Shown here piece by piece: positions 8,401-15,553 of a stretch of 15,553 nucleotides of DNA. Made by a program: the position numbers and the translations under genes. Every line of letters begins with the position of its first letter. The first letter of the stretch is position 1. The notes beneath the pieces are model-generated. The model was not told the origin of the DNA, did no database searches, and saw only the letters and a program-made list of their open reading frames with translations. Origin of the DNA: a bacterium (GTDB lineage: Bacteria; Elusimicrobiota; Elusimicrobia; UBA1565; UBA9628). The stretch spans positions 1 through 15,553 of the forward strand of contig JAKAQO010000014.1 of the NCBI GenBank assembly GCA_021822495.1. Reading direction: 5' to 3'.

Positions 8401-9702
8401 GGTCACGTATTCCAAAATATCCCAGATTTCCGGCTGCACCTTGTCGAACATACGCTTAGCCGCTTTCAAGGTCAAGTTATCTTTCTTCATCAATTCGCGC
8501 AAGATAAAGGGCCGGAAAAGTTCCAAAGCCATTTCCTTGGGCAAACCGCATTGATTGAGTTTTAAATTCGGACCGACAACGATGACGGAGCGGCCAGAAT
8601 AGTCCACGCGCTTTCCGAGTAAGTTTTGACGGAAGCGACCCTGTTTCCCTTTCAGAATATCGGAAAGAGACTTTAAGGGTCGATTGCCCGCCCCGACGAC
8701 CTGGCGACCGCGCGCGCCGTTTTCAAAAAGGGAATCCACCGCTTCTTGAAGAAGACGCTTTTCGTTGAACACCATCACTTCCGGAGCTCGCAAGGATTCG
8801 ATGTGTTTAAGACGATTATTGCGATTGATGATGCGGCGATAGAGATCGTTTAAGTCGGAAGTAGCGAAACGCCCGCCGTCCAAGGGAACCAAGGGACGAA
8901 TCTCGGGCGGAATGACCGGCAAGGCCGTCAAAATCATCCACTGGGGCTCGTTTCCAGATTCAGCAAAACCCTGCAAAATACGGAGGCGGCGAATGAGGCG
9001 AGAACGCTCGGCATCCGAAGAAACTTCTTTAATTTGGGCAAGCACTCTTTCCGCTTCTTCCTTGGGCTTGACCTTAGAAAGTAGCTGGCGAATGGCCCCG
9101 GCTCCAATATCGACTTTAAAATGAGAACGATACTCCACCCTGGCTTTGCGAACTTCATCTTCGGATAATAGATCGCCGGTCTTGAAAACTTTTCGTCCAT
9201 TGGCGTCAACTAAATCTTCAAGAACAATGTAGTTCGCGTAATAGGCCACGCGCTCCAAATCGGAGGTCTTCATATCCAAGACGATTCCAACCCGGGAAGG
9301 GGTCTTTTTCAAGAACCAAACATGGGCGACCGGAACTGCAAGCTCGATGTGCCCCATGCGCTCGCGGCGGACCTTGGACTCGGTAATTTCGACTCCGCAA
9401 CGATCACAGACGATGCCGCGGAATTTAATCCAGCGATACTTTCCGCAGGCGCATTCATAATCCCGAACTGGCCCAAAGGTTTTTTCGCAGAAAAGACCGT
9501 CCCTCTCGGGTTTTAAGGTCCGATAGTTAATCGTCTCGGGTTTTTTGACTTCGCCGTAGGACCAAGACATGATCTTCTCGGGAGAGGCCAAGGACAAACG
9601 AATCGCGTCAAAATCAGAAAAATCAAAATCCACCTGCTTTTTTTTCTTCTTACCCCCCAAAGAAAGCTTTTTTTCCGCTGTCGCGCTGTAATAAGTCGTC
9701 AT
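5479..9702 (-). CDS. rpoC: RNA polymerase subunit beta prime
   Basis: Beta prime forms one side of the RNAP cleft and holds the catalytic magnesium. At 1407 residues it has full length. Visible parts in order are the zinc ribbon with Cys84, Cys86, Cys99 and Cys102; the rudder and lid region; the absolutely conserved NADFDGDQM (476-484); the secondary-channel and bridge-helix part ([13 protein letters not shown], then [21 protein letters not shown]); the second zinc site with Cys836, Cys915, Cys922 and Cys925; and the trigger-loop motif [11 protein letters not shown] (956-966). The C-terminus carries [13 protein letters not shown] and [14 protein letters not shown]. The start overlaps the rpoB stop by four bases (ATGA), implying coupled translation in equal amounts. 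The N-terminus is about a dozen residues longer than the E. coli one and holds a KKKKK tract (18-22). Nothing suggests a frameshift. Confidence 0.99.
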   Translation of the reverse strand: MTTYYSATAEKKLSLGGKKKKKQVDFDFSDFDAIRLSLASPEKIMSWSYGEVKKPETINYRTLKPERDGLFCEKTFGPVRDYECACGKYRWIKFRGIVCDRCGVEITESKVRRERMGHIELAVPVAHVWFLKKTPSRVGIVLDMKTSDLERVAYYANYIVLEDLVDANGRKVFKTGDLLSEDEVRKARVEYRSHFKVDIGAGAIRQLLSKVKPKEEAERVLAQIKEVSSDAERSRLIRRLRILQGFAESGNEPQWMILTALPVIPPEIRPLVPLDGGRFATSDLNDLYRRIINRNNRLKHIESLRAPEVMVFNEKRLLQEAVDSLFENGARGRQVVGAGNRPLKSLSDILKGKQGRFRQNLLGKRVDYSGRSVIVVGPNLKLNQCGLPKEMALELFRPFILRELMKKDNLTLKAAKRMFDKVQPEIWDILEYVTQKHPVLLNRAPTLHRLGIQAFEPVLIEGKSIQLHPLTCAAFNADFDGDQMAVHVPLSQEAQLEARLLMMATNNILSPASGKPIAVPSHDMVLGIHYLTKFKTGELGEGMIFSDKSEVMAAWQNKKVDLHAKIKVQGVNKIIEEEGKNSKASDWKDWTTVGRVIFNEILPAEMGFINKALGKKELSQLVDHSYKNLGHHKTAMLLDNLKQLGFRFATMAGLSISISDMHIPGKKKEEVEKARKKVREIEKQSRDGIITESERYNKIIDIWTHVTDEISDVMFDEMKKEEAETYSPEKARFNSVFLMADSGARGSRQQVRQLAGMRGLMAKPQKKLTGGVGEIIEQPIISNFREGLTVLEYFISTHGGRKGLADTALKTADAGYLTRRLVDIAHDLVIVEEDCQTINGVRLGDLSAGDEVIEPLEERVLGRVSLEDIVSLEGKNEKDSKVLCKAGDLITSEVASKIRALGIEYIRTRSVLTCESDNGVCAKCYGINNSSGRLVDVGEAVGIIAAQSIGEPGTQLTLRTFHIGGTASRVAKRSQIVSTYSCKVELKNVRTIKTREGQIVVVSRAGVVNLIAKDGKPEEYKLHYGSRLKVSDGASVAANELVAEWDPYAMPVVCEQEGTLRFADVKEGVTLHEERNKITGIIERKIIDQETRRTSEKEKGSARRLNPRVIVEKDGKELAVYPLPTDTILMVDSGQAARPGDVLAKIPQEFAKSKDITGGLPRVSELFEARKPKNGAIVSEIEGIVSLGVGPKGLVQVSVRNEETDLVRDYLIPQGKHLMVYEGDRVGVGEALTDGAIDPHDVLRVKGIKEVQEFLVNAIQEVYRLQGVQLADRHIECIVRQMLQNVKVTSSGDTAFIKGEIVNRFAFADFNQKAKDEGKQEAQGEPVLLGITKASLASNSFVSAASFQETTRVLTDAATNSKVDYLKGLKENVIIGHMIPAGTGFDVRKNILEQAAARNASANGKEK

Positions 9703-12700
9703 TTTTTACCCGCCTCGCTCTTTGTTCCGTTTTTAACGGCCGCTGCATTTCCGGCTTCATGACTGCCCGTTTTTAAAAGTTCGATATTGATGCCGAGCCC
9801 TTGCAATTCCTTCACCAGAACCTTAAAGGATTCAGGAATTCCCGGGCGGGCCAACGGCTCGCCTTTAATGATAGCCTCATACATCTTCGTCCTTCCTTGA
9901 ACGTCGTCGGACTTAACAGTCAAAAACTCTTGCAGGGCATACGCCGCGCCATAACCCTCGATAGCCCAGACTTCCATTTCTCCGAAACGCTGGCCTCCGA
10001 ATTGAGCTTTGCCACCCAAAGGTTGCCGGGTGATTAAGCTGTACGGTCCAATGGAACGGGCATGAATCTTATCCTCAACCAAGTGAATGAGTTTAAGGAT
10101 ATACATATATCCGACTGAAACCTTTTCCTGGAAGGCTTCCCCCGTGCGGCCGTCATACAAAGTAATGCGGCAATCATCCGCGGGAAGATATTTTTCCGGA
10201 ACCCCTTGAGAAATCAAATGCTTCTTGGCCTCGGCCACTTTCTTTTTAATTTCCGTCTCGCTGGCGCCGTCAAACACAGGATTAACCATCTGCGTTTCAA
10301 GCGTATAAGCCGCCCAACCCAACATCATCTCAAGAATTTGTCCGATGTTCATGCGGGAAGGCACGCCCAACGGAGACAAAACAACGTCAAGCGGCGTACC
10401 ATCAGGAAGATATGGCATATCTTCAATCGGAAGAATTTTGGCGATAACACCTTTATTTCCGTGGCGTCCGGCCAATTTGTCTCCGACCTGGACTTTACGG
10501 CGGGAAGCGATATAAACCTTAACGACTTTGTTGACCGTCACGGGCAAATCATCGCCCTCTTTAAGCCGCATCTTGGCTCTTTCGGCTTCGCTCCTGAGAT
10601 TATCTTCCATAATCTCGTAAAACTTATCCAAACGCTCTTTCTCTTGTTTGCGCTCGGAAGCGGATTTGCCTTCCAAAGCCTCGAAAGATTCCTTGCGGTG
10701 AGATTTAAGCGCCTCCAGATCGGAGGCCAGCTTTGTCTCAACCGCCTCAAAACGTTGTTTTTCCTCAGGCTTGGTCAACTTTTCCCGACGAACGAAAACG
10801 CGCGTGCCAATGATCTGTCCGGAAACGCCCGGGGGAACGCGCAGAGAAACGTCTTGAACATCCTCGGCTTTTTTGCCAAAGATAACTTTAAGCAAACGCT
10901 CTTCCGGAGACAATTGCTGCTCGCCCTTGGGAGCGATTTTGCCGACTAAAACGTCCCCCTGATGAACCACGGTCGAGGGAACAACAATGCCCTGCTCGTC
11001 TAAATATTCCAAAGAATCAGAACCAACGTTGGGAATATCGCGCGTAATTTCTTCGGGACCAAGTTTCGTGTCTCTCGCCTCAACTTCAAACTCAGAGATC
11101 ATAATCGAGGTGAACACGTCATCACGCACGAGTCTCTCGGAAAGAATAATGGCGTCTTCAAAATTATAGCCTTCCCAAGGGAGAAAGCCGACTAAAAGGT
11201 TGCGCCCCAAAGCTAATTGCCCGCCTGCGGTTGCCGGCCCATCAGCAAGAACGGATCCTGCTTTAACATGATCTCCCGAGAAAACCAAGGGAGTTTGGTT
11301 AATGCAGGTGTCTTGGTTTGAGCGAGAATATTTTCTCAAGCGATAAAGATCAACCAAATCCTTAGAACCTTCTGGACGATCAACGCTGACGGCGATTAAA
11401 TCTCCGGAGGAATAAATGACCTTGCCAGCGCGCTTAGCCACGATGCAGGATCCGGAATCTCGCGCCACCACTTCCTCAACCCCGGTCGTAACCAGAGGGG
11501 CTTCCGTCTTTAACAAAGGAACAGCCTGGCGTTGCATGTTAGAACCCATGAGAGCGCGGTTGGCGTCGTCATGTTCCAAGAATGGAACCAAGGCCGCGGA
11601 AACAGAAATAACCTGCATGGGAGAAATATCCATGTAGTCCACGCGAGCCGGCTCAACGACTGGAAAATCTCCGCGCGAGCGGCAAGAAACAGAATCAACA
11701 GCGATTTGATCGCCTTTCAAAGGAGTGTTGGCTTGGGCCACCACCATTCCGCTTTCCGTATCTGCGTTCAAATACTCGACGTCTCCGGTCAATTTACCCT
11801 TGACCGTCTTCCGATAGGGAGACTCAATCAATCCAAATTCATTGATGCGGGCATAGGTTGCCAAACTCATGATTAGACCGATGTTGGAACCTTCCGGAGT
11901 TTCAATTGGACAAATGCGGCCGTAATGGGTGTGATGAACGTCGCGAACCTCAAAGCCCGCGCGCTTTCGGTTAAGCCCTCCGGGGCCTAACGCAGACAGA
12001 CGACGCTTATGGGTAATCTCGGCCAATGGGTTAATTTGATCCATGAACTGAGATAATTGCGAGGCGCCAAAAAACTTGCGCAAAATACCGACTAAGGGAG
12101 CGGTGTTTAGAAGCTGCCGGGGCGTCAGATTCTCTCTTTCTTGGGAACTCATGCGATCTCGAATCACGCGGGACATTTGCGCAATTCCCATGCGAATTTG
12201 ATTTTCGAGAAGTTCTCCAACTCCTCTCACGCGACGATTGCCCAAATGATCGATGTCGTCAACGCGAATAGGGAAGTGCTGTTCCAAGAAACTTAAAACC
12301 GCGCCCTTCCACTGAGAAATGGCCTCGGAAAGCTTAATCATAGAGAACGCATCTTTCTTTAGCCCTTGATTATAATCATCTTCCGTCTCATCCAATTCCT
12401 TTTCATGCAGATGGAGAACGGCGACCTCATCCAACGATTCCCCACTCTTTTTCTTGCTGTAATCTTGAATTTTTTTCTTAAAATCAGCCAGCTCCATCGC
12501 GGAACCCACGCCGCGCACAGGAACGGAGGTAAATTGCGCCTCTCCATCCACCAAATGGGTCACCCCGTTATTAAGGGCAATGATATACTGCATGGCCGCG
12601 ATGAGGTCTTCCAAACAGAGGGTACGGCGATCAAACGCAGGAAGAGCTAAACCTTTATGTTTGCGGCTGTTGGGTCTGACGACGACGTCCTTGCGAGCGG

Positions 12701-13784
12701 CCAAGTTCCAAAGGAAGGGGTAAAGCTTGGAATTGATTTTGTGGCGGCCTACCTTGCTGAGATCATATTTGCGAAGATTTCGCATGAAGAGATTGTCGAT
12801 ATAAACTTCGGCCTGTCCGGGGATAATAAATTCCTGTCCGCGCAGTTTCTTATAAATGTCTTGCTGAGCTTCCCGGGTCGTATGAATCTTGTCTTTTCGC
12901 AGAGTTTCCAGAATAGTCGCGTCGTCTTTTTCCGGATCCCCGCTTAAAACCTTAAGAGATTTGATTCCTTTTTCCTTGACGCGGTGAAGCGCTTCATTGG
13001 TAATCTTTTTTCCAGCTTCAAGCAAAAGCTCGCCGGAAGATTCATCCACCACATCCTCAACCATAATCCGATGTAAAAGAGACGCTCCCCCATCTTCCGC
13101 CGACAAGGGAAGTTCTTCGTAGGGATAAAAGATTTTTAAAATATCGGAATCGGACTCAATCCCGCAAGCTCGCAAGAAGGTCGTCGCCTCGAATTTTTTC
13201 TTTCTGTCAACGCGGACATAAAGGATGTTGTTGATGTCAAATTCAAATTCAACCCAAGCTCCGCGATAAGGAATAATGCGGGCGAAAAATAGTTTCTTGC
13301 CGTAGGAAGAAATCTTTTTCTCTTCATCTTCCTCAAAAATAATTCCTGGCGAACGGTGCAACTGGCTGACCACGACCCGTTCCGCCCCATTGACAATGAA
13401 GGAGGCCGTATCGGTCATCAGGGGAATTTCACAGAGAACCACTTCTTGCTCAACGATTTGTTTGAGTTTTCCAGAGGGTTGCCGTGAAGAAAGGCGCAAA
13501 ATAGCTTTTAGAGGGCGCGACCAGGTCGCGTCATGAGCTCTCGCTTCTTCGGGAGAGAGATATCGCGGCTCGCCGAAATCATAACGCACAAAATCCAAAA
13601 CCATCCCACGATCGGAGGATTCAATCGGAAAAACATCGAGAAACGCGGCCTGAAGCCCCATAATCTCGCGTTCATCCGGTTTTTTATTTAACTGCATAAA
13701 ATCAACGAATGATTTTTTTTGCATCTCCAAGAGATCTGGAATGGGCATGAGCTGGGGGATCTGGCCAAAATTTATTTGTTTCAT
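9699..13784 (-). CDS. rpoB: RNA polymerase subunit beta
   Basis: Beta forms the other side of the RNAP cleft and binds rifampicin. From the ATG at 13784 the product has 1361 residues. Landmarks include [35 protein letters not shown] (about 509-524), the rifampicin region [13 protein letters not shown] (571-583) with sensitive-type Asp582, His592 and Ser597, the [13 protein letters not shown] motif, [27 protein letters not shown], and the C-terminal clamp segment [18 protein letters not shown]. The start is chosen because GAGGG lies five bases before it; an upstream in-frame ATG at 13796 overlaps that site. About 100 residues (roughly 407-507) separate the YIIALNNG helix from [10 protein letters not shown], where E. 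coli has only a few, so this looks like a lineage insertion. A charged coiled-coil insertion also precedes the [16 protein letters not shown] motif. The gene lies downstream of an intrinsic attenuator and overlaps rpoC. Confidence 0.99.
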   Translation of the reverse strand: MKQINFGQIPQLMPIPDLLEMQKKSFVDFMQLNKKPDEREIMGLQAAFLDVFPIESSDRGMVLDFVRYDFGEPRYLSPEEARAHDATWSRPLKAILRLSSRQPSGKLKQIVEQEVVLCEIPLMTDTASFIVNGAERVVVSQLHRSPGIIFEEDEEKKISSYGKKLFFARIIPYRGAWVEFEFDINNILYVRVDRKKKFEATTFLRACGIESDSDILKIFYPYEELPLSAEDGGASLLHRIMVEDVVDESSGELLLEAGKKITNEALHRVKEKGIKSLKVLSGDPEKDDATILETLRKDKIHTTREAQQDIYKKLRGQEFIIPGQAEVYIDNLFMRNLRKYDLSKVGRHKINSKLYPFLWNLAARKDVVVRPNSRKHKGLALPAFDRRTLCLEDLIAAMQYIIALNNGVTHLVDGEAQFTSVPVRGVGSAMELADFKKKIQDYSKKKSGESLDEVAVLHLHEKELDETEDDYNQGLKKDAFSMIKLSEAISQWKGAVLSFLEQHFPIRVDDIDHLGNRRVRGVGELLENQIRMGIAQMSRVIRDRMSSQERENLTPRQLLNTAPLVGILRKFFGASQLSQFMDQINPLAEITHKRRLSALGPGGLNRKRAGFEVRDVHHTHYGRICPIETPEGSNIGLIMSLATYARINEFGLIESPYRKTVKGKLTGDVEYLNADTESGMVVAQANTPLKGDQIAVDSVSCRSRGDFPVVEPARVDYMDISPMQVISVSAALVPFLEHDDANRALMGSNMQRQAVPLLKTEAPLVTTGVEEVVARDSGSCIVAKRAGKVIYSSGDLIAVSVDRPEGSKDLVDLYRLRKYSRSNQDTCINQTPLVFSGDHVKAGSVLADGPATAGGQLALGRNLLVGFLPWEGYNFEDAIILSERLVRDDVFTSIMISEFEVEARDTKLGPEEITRDIPNVGSDSLEYLDEQGIVVPSTVVHQGDVLVGKIAPKGEQQLSPEERLLKVIFGKKAEDVQDVSLRVPPGVSGQIIGTRVFVRREKLTKPEEKQRFEAVETKLASDLEALKSHRKESFEALEGKSASERKQEKERLDKFYEIMEDNLRSEAERAKMRLKEGDDLPVTVNKVVKVYIASRRKVQVGDKLAGRHGNKGVIAKILPIEDMPYLPDGTPLDVVLSPLGVPSRMNIGQILEMMLGWAAYTLETQMVNPVFDGASETEIKKKVAEAKKHLISQGVPEKYLPADDCRITLYDGRTGEAFQEKVSVGYMYILKLIHLVEDKIHARSIGPYSLITRQPLGGKAQFGGQRFGEMEVWAIEGYGAAYALQEFLTVKSDDVQGRTKMYEAIIKGEPLARPGIPESFKVLVKELQGLGINIELLKTGSHEAGNAAAVKNGTKSEAGKK

Positions 13785-13820
13785 TTTTTCCCTCATTATT
13801 GGAGATTTAATTTTTCAATG

Positions 13821-13861
13821 TAAAAAAAAGACAAAGAGACCCCTACCTTGATAGGGGTCTC
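13821..13861 (-). terminator. Intrinsic terminator/attenuator between rplL and rpoB
   Basis: On the minus strand a perfect 10-bp stem (GAGACCCCTA and TAGGGGTCTC, loop TCAAGG, 13836-13861) is followed by TTTGTCTTTTTTTT. It lies 52 bases after the rplL stop and 37 before the rpoB start, so transcription must partly pass it for rpoBC to be made. Partial termination between rplL and rpoB is known in E. coli and keeps RNAP subunits below L7/L12 output; the same use here is inferred. An AGAGAC just upstream (13872-13877) could pair with the 3' arm, but by only six bases. Confidence 0.9.
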
Positions 13862-13912
13862 GGATGACTGAGTCTCTAACGAAAAACTTCAAACGCAAGC
13901 TCTCGCGAAAAA

Positions 13913-14320
13913 TTAGCGAAGTTCAATCACGGCCCCAGATTCCATGAGTTTCTTTTTCATGTCTTCCGCTTGGGCTTTGGGCACTCCGTCTTTAACGGCT
14001 TTAGGAGCGGCTTCAACAAGATCTTTCGCTTCTTTAAGTCCAAGGCCGGTTAATTCACGGACAACTTTAATGACCTGAATTTTCTTGTCTCCGGCGCTGG
14101 TCATGAAAACGGTGAAATCCGTTTTTTCCTCGGAGGCGGCGCCACCGGCAGCCGGGGCTCCACCCGCGGCGGGAGCGGCCATCATCATCGGAGCGGCTGC
14201 AGCGGCCTTAACTCCGAACTTTTCCTCAACGGCCTTAACCAACTCGGAAAGCTCCAAAACGGAAAGGTTCCCGATCACATCCACAATTTCTTCTTTCGAC
14301 ATCTTTGTCGCTGTCGCCAT
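13913..14320 (-). CDS. rplL: 50S ribosomal protein L7/L12
   Basis: L7/L12 forms the multi-copy, mobile stalk of the large subunit that recruits and activates translational GTPases such as EF-G and EF-Tu, both encoded downstream. From the ATG at 14320 the protein has 135 residues: an N-terminal dimerisation helix pair (about 7-36), an Ala/Met/Pro/Gly hinge (39-62) and a C-terminal domain (67-135) with [17 protein letters not shown], the factor-binding surface, and the end [10 protein letters not shown]. This start has GGAG six bases upstream; an in-frame ATG at 14332 overlaps that site and is rejected. The intergenic distance to rplJ is 81 bases. Slightly more residues precede the first helix than in E. 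coli (MATATK). Confidence 0.98.
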   Translation of the reverse strand: MATATKMSKEEIVDVIGNLSVLELSELVKAVEEKFGVKAAAAAPMMMAAPAAGGAPAAGGAASEEKTDFTVFMTSAGDKKIQVIKVVRELTGLGLKEAKDLVEAAPKAVKDGVPKAQAEDMKKKLMESGAVIELR

Positions 14321-14342
14321 TTTATTCTCCATTCAAGGCAGC

Positions 14343-14381
14343 TTTGCAAAAGCAAATTTATCCCGCCAATCCCAAGGGATT
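14343..14381 (-). other. Small hairpins in the rplJ-rplL spacer
   Basis: Two short inverted repeats lie in the 81-base spacer. AATCC-CTTG-GGATT (14368-14381) has five pairs plus possible wobble pairs and a CUUG tetraloop. TTTGC-TTTT-GCAAA (14343-14356) can also refold as GCTTT-TGC-AAAGC. Neither is followed by a U-tract. They might affect mRNA stability and the L12:L10 ratio, but the evidence is only the pairing itself. Confidence 0.3.
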
Positions 14382-14401
14382 AACCGGACTGCCAGCCGTT
14401 A

Positions 14402-14947
14402 TTAAGCCGCGGCCCCGGCTTGTTTTTTCTTCTCTTCCAAGGCCGCCAAGATCAAAGCAAAATCTCTCATCGGAGCTTGCAGAACCGAGGGGACTTGAGA
14501 AATCAGACCATGCAAAGTTCCCGCGAGTTGAGAGAGAAGCTCAGGCTTGGACATCAAGTTGGAAAGCTTCACGCAATCTTGAGGATTCAGCCATTTACTC
14601 TCGACAAAACCAGCTTTAATTTTGAGATTGGGGAACTGCTTGGCAAAAGTGGTTAGAATTTTGGCGGCGGCGACAGGGTCGCTTCCCTCGCAAATCACGA
14701 CGCCAATGGGGCCTTTAAAAATTTGAGGAGCAGCGCCGTCTACGCCCGCAGCTTTAACCGCATGACGCAATAAGCTATTTTTAACGACGGCATAACGACC
14801 TTTCAGCGGACGTAACTTTCCGCGCAATTCGTCAATCTCGCCGAATTTCAGACCTTTAAAATCCGTGAAAAAAATCTGCCCGGCAACCTTAATATCAGCC
14901 CCGAGAGACTTTGATCTTTCCGTTTTTTGTTGTTTTGTTAGTTTCAT
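14402..14947 (-). CDS. rplJ: 50S ribosomal protein L10
   Basis: L10 anchors L7/L12 dimers to 23S rRNA at the base of the stalk. The 181-residue product shows the RNA-binding N-terminal domain (FFTDFKGLKFGEIDELRGKLR, with KNSLLRHAV near 57-65) and a C-terminal helix (PMRDFALILAALEEKKKQ) that binds L7/L12. The ATG at 14947 gives the normal family N-terminus, but no GGAG-like ribosome binding site lies in the 20 bases before it. In most bacteria L10 represses its own mRNA by binding a long leader with a kink-turn; here only about 45 bases separate the gene from mature 5S, too few for that leader. rplK and rplA, its usual upstream neighbours, are absent at this place. Confidence 0.97.
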   Translation of the reverse strand: MKLTKQQKTERSKSLGADIKVAGQIFFTDFKGLKFGEIDELRGKLRPLKGRYAVVKNSLLRHAVKAAGVDGAAPQIFKGPIGVVICEGSDPVAAAKILTTFAKQFPNLKIKAGFVESKWLNPQDCVKLSNLMSKPELLSQLAGTLHGLISQVPSVLQAPMRDFALILAALEEKKKQAGAAA

Positions 14948-14978
14948 TGCGAATTCGCGCAGTTCTTTAATTTTGTTC

Positions 14979-15124
14979 CAGGAGATGACGAGACCGGCAA
15001 CGACCTACTCTCCCAACGCCGAGTTGGGCGTTAGTACCATTGGCCCTGGCGGGCTTAACTGCCGTGTTCGGAATGGGAACGGGTGTGTCCCCGCCGGAAT
15101 TATCACCGGCCTCGTCATCTCCTG
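14979..15124 (-). other. 5S rRNA precursor processing stem
   Basis: Two 19-base arms, 15106-15124 and 14979-14997, are complementary over their whole length with a single G-U pair. The inner bases form the terminal helix of mature 5S; the outer 12 or so extend it into both flanks. Such stems are known as substrates for 5S maturation enzymes (RNase M5 or RNase III type); which enzyme acts here cannot be seen. Cleavage of the stem would also create the 5' end of the rplJ mRNA. Confidence 0.8.
14992..15113 (-). rRNA. rrf: 5S ribosomal RNA
   Basis: The minus strand carries the conserved 5S core CCCATTCCGAACACGG, the loop AGCCCGCCAGGGCCAATGG and the 3' part GGGAGAGTAGG. The 5' and 3' ends pair as GAGGCCGG with CCGGTCTC to form the terminal helix. 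Aligning the CCGAAC of loop C to its usual place near position 42 puts the 5' end at about 15112; both ends are accurate to a few bases. It lies some 90 bases after 23S, the normal order, but is followed directly by rplJ with no terminator between them. Confidence 0.95.
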
Positions 15125-15135
15125 CAACTAGAGAT

Positions 15136-15164
15136 ATTGTAGCAATTTTTATCGAGAAAGCCAA
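15136..15164 (-). promoter_or_regulatory. Candidate sigma70-type promoter in 23S-5S spacer
   Basis: On the minus strand TTGGCT (15159-15164) and TACAAT (15136-15141) are separated by exactly 17 bases, matching the -35 box at four of six and the -10 box at five of six positions. The start site would fall near 15129, five bases before the outer end of the 5S processing stem. It could drive 5S and rplJL-rpoBC apart from the rRNA operon promoter. The spacer is A/T-rich there, so a chance match is possible. Confidence 0.5.
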
Positions 15165-15202
15165 GCTTCACACCTCCCTTGAATGGGAGCGATAGAAGAA
15201 TA

Positions 15203-15553
15203 CGGCCAAGCCTCACGGACAATTAGTACCGCTTCGCTGAAAGCCTCGCGGCTCTTACACTTGCGGCCTATCAAACCGGTAGTCTTCCGGTGTCCTTTAG
15301 CGCCCTTGCGGGCGGGGAAACCTTATCTTGAGGCGGGTTTCACGCTTAGATGCTTTCAGCGTTTATCCCTACCGAACTCCGCTACCCGGCTATGCCCCTG
15401 GCGGGACAACCGGCATACAGGAGGTTCGTTCAACCAGGTCCTCTCGTACTATGGTCGACTCCTCTCAAGTTTCCTAACGCGCATGGTAGATAGAGACCGT
15501 ACTGTCTCACGACGTACTGAACCCAGCTCACGTACCGCTTTAATGGGCGAACA
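15203..15553 (-). rRNA. rrl: 23S ribosomal RNA, 3' part (cut by window edge)
   Basis: About 350 bases from the 3' end of 23S rRNA are present. The minus strand shows TGTTCGCCCATTAAAG at the window edge (the A-loop region), GTCGTGAGACAGT, and the sarcin-ricin loop AGTACGAGAGGACC at 15437-15450, which EF-G and EF-Tu contact. The 3' end is placed near GGTACTAATTGTCCGTGAGG, followed by CTTGGCCGTA, by likeness to the E. coli end. Resistance sites further 5' are outside the window. No tRNA lies between 23S and 5S. Confidence 0.97.

Noticed and set aside
10206-10949. Long plus-strand open frame opposite rpoB (and similar ones opposite rpoC and fusA)
   Set aside because: They mirror conserved coding sequence on the other strand, lack ribosome binding sites and show no recognisable family.
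11990-12070. Rifampicin-resistance changes in RpoB
   Set aside because: The key Asp, His and Ser positions are the sensitive type; the Ile next to Gln in MDQINP is at a site that varies among bacteria. The S12 streptomycin sites are also wild type.
13785-13796. Upstream in-frame ATG for rpoB
   Set aside because: It overlaps the GAGGG that serves the ATG at 13784, and the four extra residues are not typical of the family.
14949-14958. Palindrome GCGAATTCGC before rplJ as an operator
   Set aside because: A single 10-bp palindrome without a nearby promoter or regulator is not enough evidence.
14967-15164. Small minus-strand open frame across the 5S gene
   Set aside because: It reads through the 5S rRNA sequence and its processing stem; no protein support.
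15174-15189. CTCCC-GGGAG hairpin just after 23S as a terminator
   Set aside because: Only five pairs and no U-tract follows; it is more likely part of the spacer fold.
15114-15202. tRNA gene between 23S and 5S
   Set aside because: The spacer is about 90 bases and shows no cloverleaf, T-loop GTTCRANNC or CCA end.

Overview
The window is one co-directional, minus-strand block of core gene-expression genes from a bacterium. Read 5' to 3' on the minus strand (right to left) it holds: the 3' end of 23S rRNA, 5S rRNA, rplJ, rplL, rpoB, rpoC, rpsL, rpsG, a NYN-domain protein, fusA, a two-gene accessory cassette, and the 5' end of tuf. No gene is supported on the plus strand, and no stretch longer than about 130 bases lacks a gene. 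All RNAP and ribosome genes look intact. The phylum cannot be fixed from this window. The Sec-type signal peptide, intermediate GC and RpoB/RpoC sequences suit a free-living diderm-like bacterium; an Elusimicrobiota/Omnitrophota-type lineage is only a guess.

Right part (13.8-15.55 kb): the rRNA genes run straight into rplJ with about 45 bases between. The usual rplK-rplA genes and the long L10-binding leader are absent at this place. A 19-bp stem encloses 5S, and a sigma70-like promoter lies in the 23S-5S spacer, so 5S could be the first cistron of the rplJL-rpoBC unit. A strong intrinsic terminator/attenuator separates rplL from rpoB.

Middle (4.6-13.8 kb): rpoB, rpoC, rpsL and rpsG are tightly packed (4-nt overlap, 1-nt gap, 27-nt gap). 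RpoB carries an apparent insertion of about 100 residues just before its [10 protein letters not shown] motif.

Left part (1-4.6 kb): the usual rpsG-fusA-tuf order is interrupted twice. A predicted NYN nuclease lies between rpsG and fusA, starting with GTG one base after the rpsG stop. Between fusA and tuf sit an exported, coiled-coil, cysteine-rich protein whose C-terminus resembles a polymorphic-toxin domain, and a translationally coupled small protein resembling a DUF6714-type immunity partner.

The most notable signal is that this 1.75-kb cassette is bounded by a 45/46-bp direct repeat of the tuf leader plus the first eight tuf codons. The toxin-like protein therefore begins with the EF-Tu N-terminus (MSKAKFDR), and its copy of the ribosome binding site is changed from GGAG to GCAG. 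Recombination between the repeats would restore an ordinary fusA-tuf junction.
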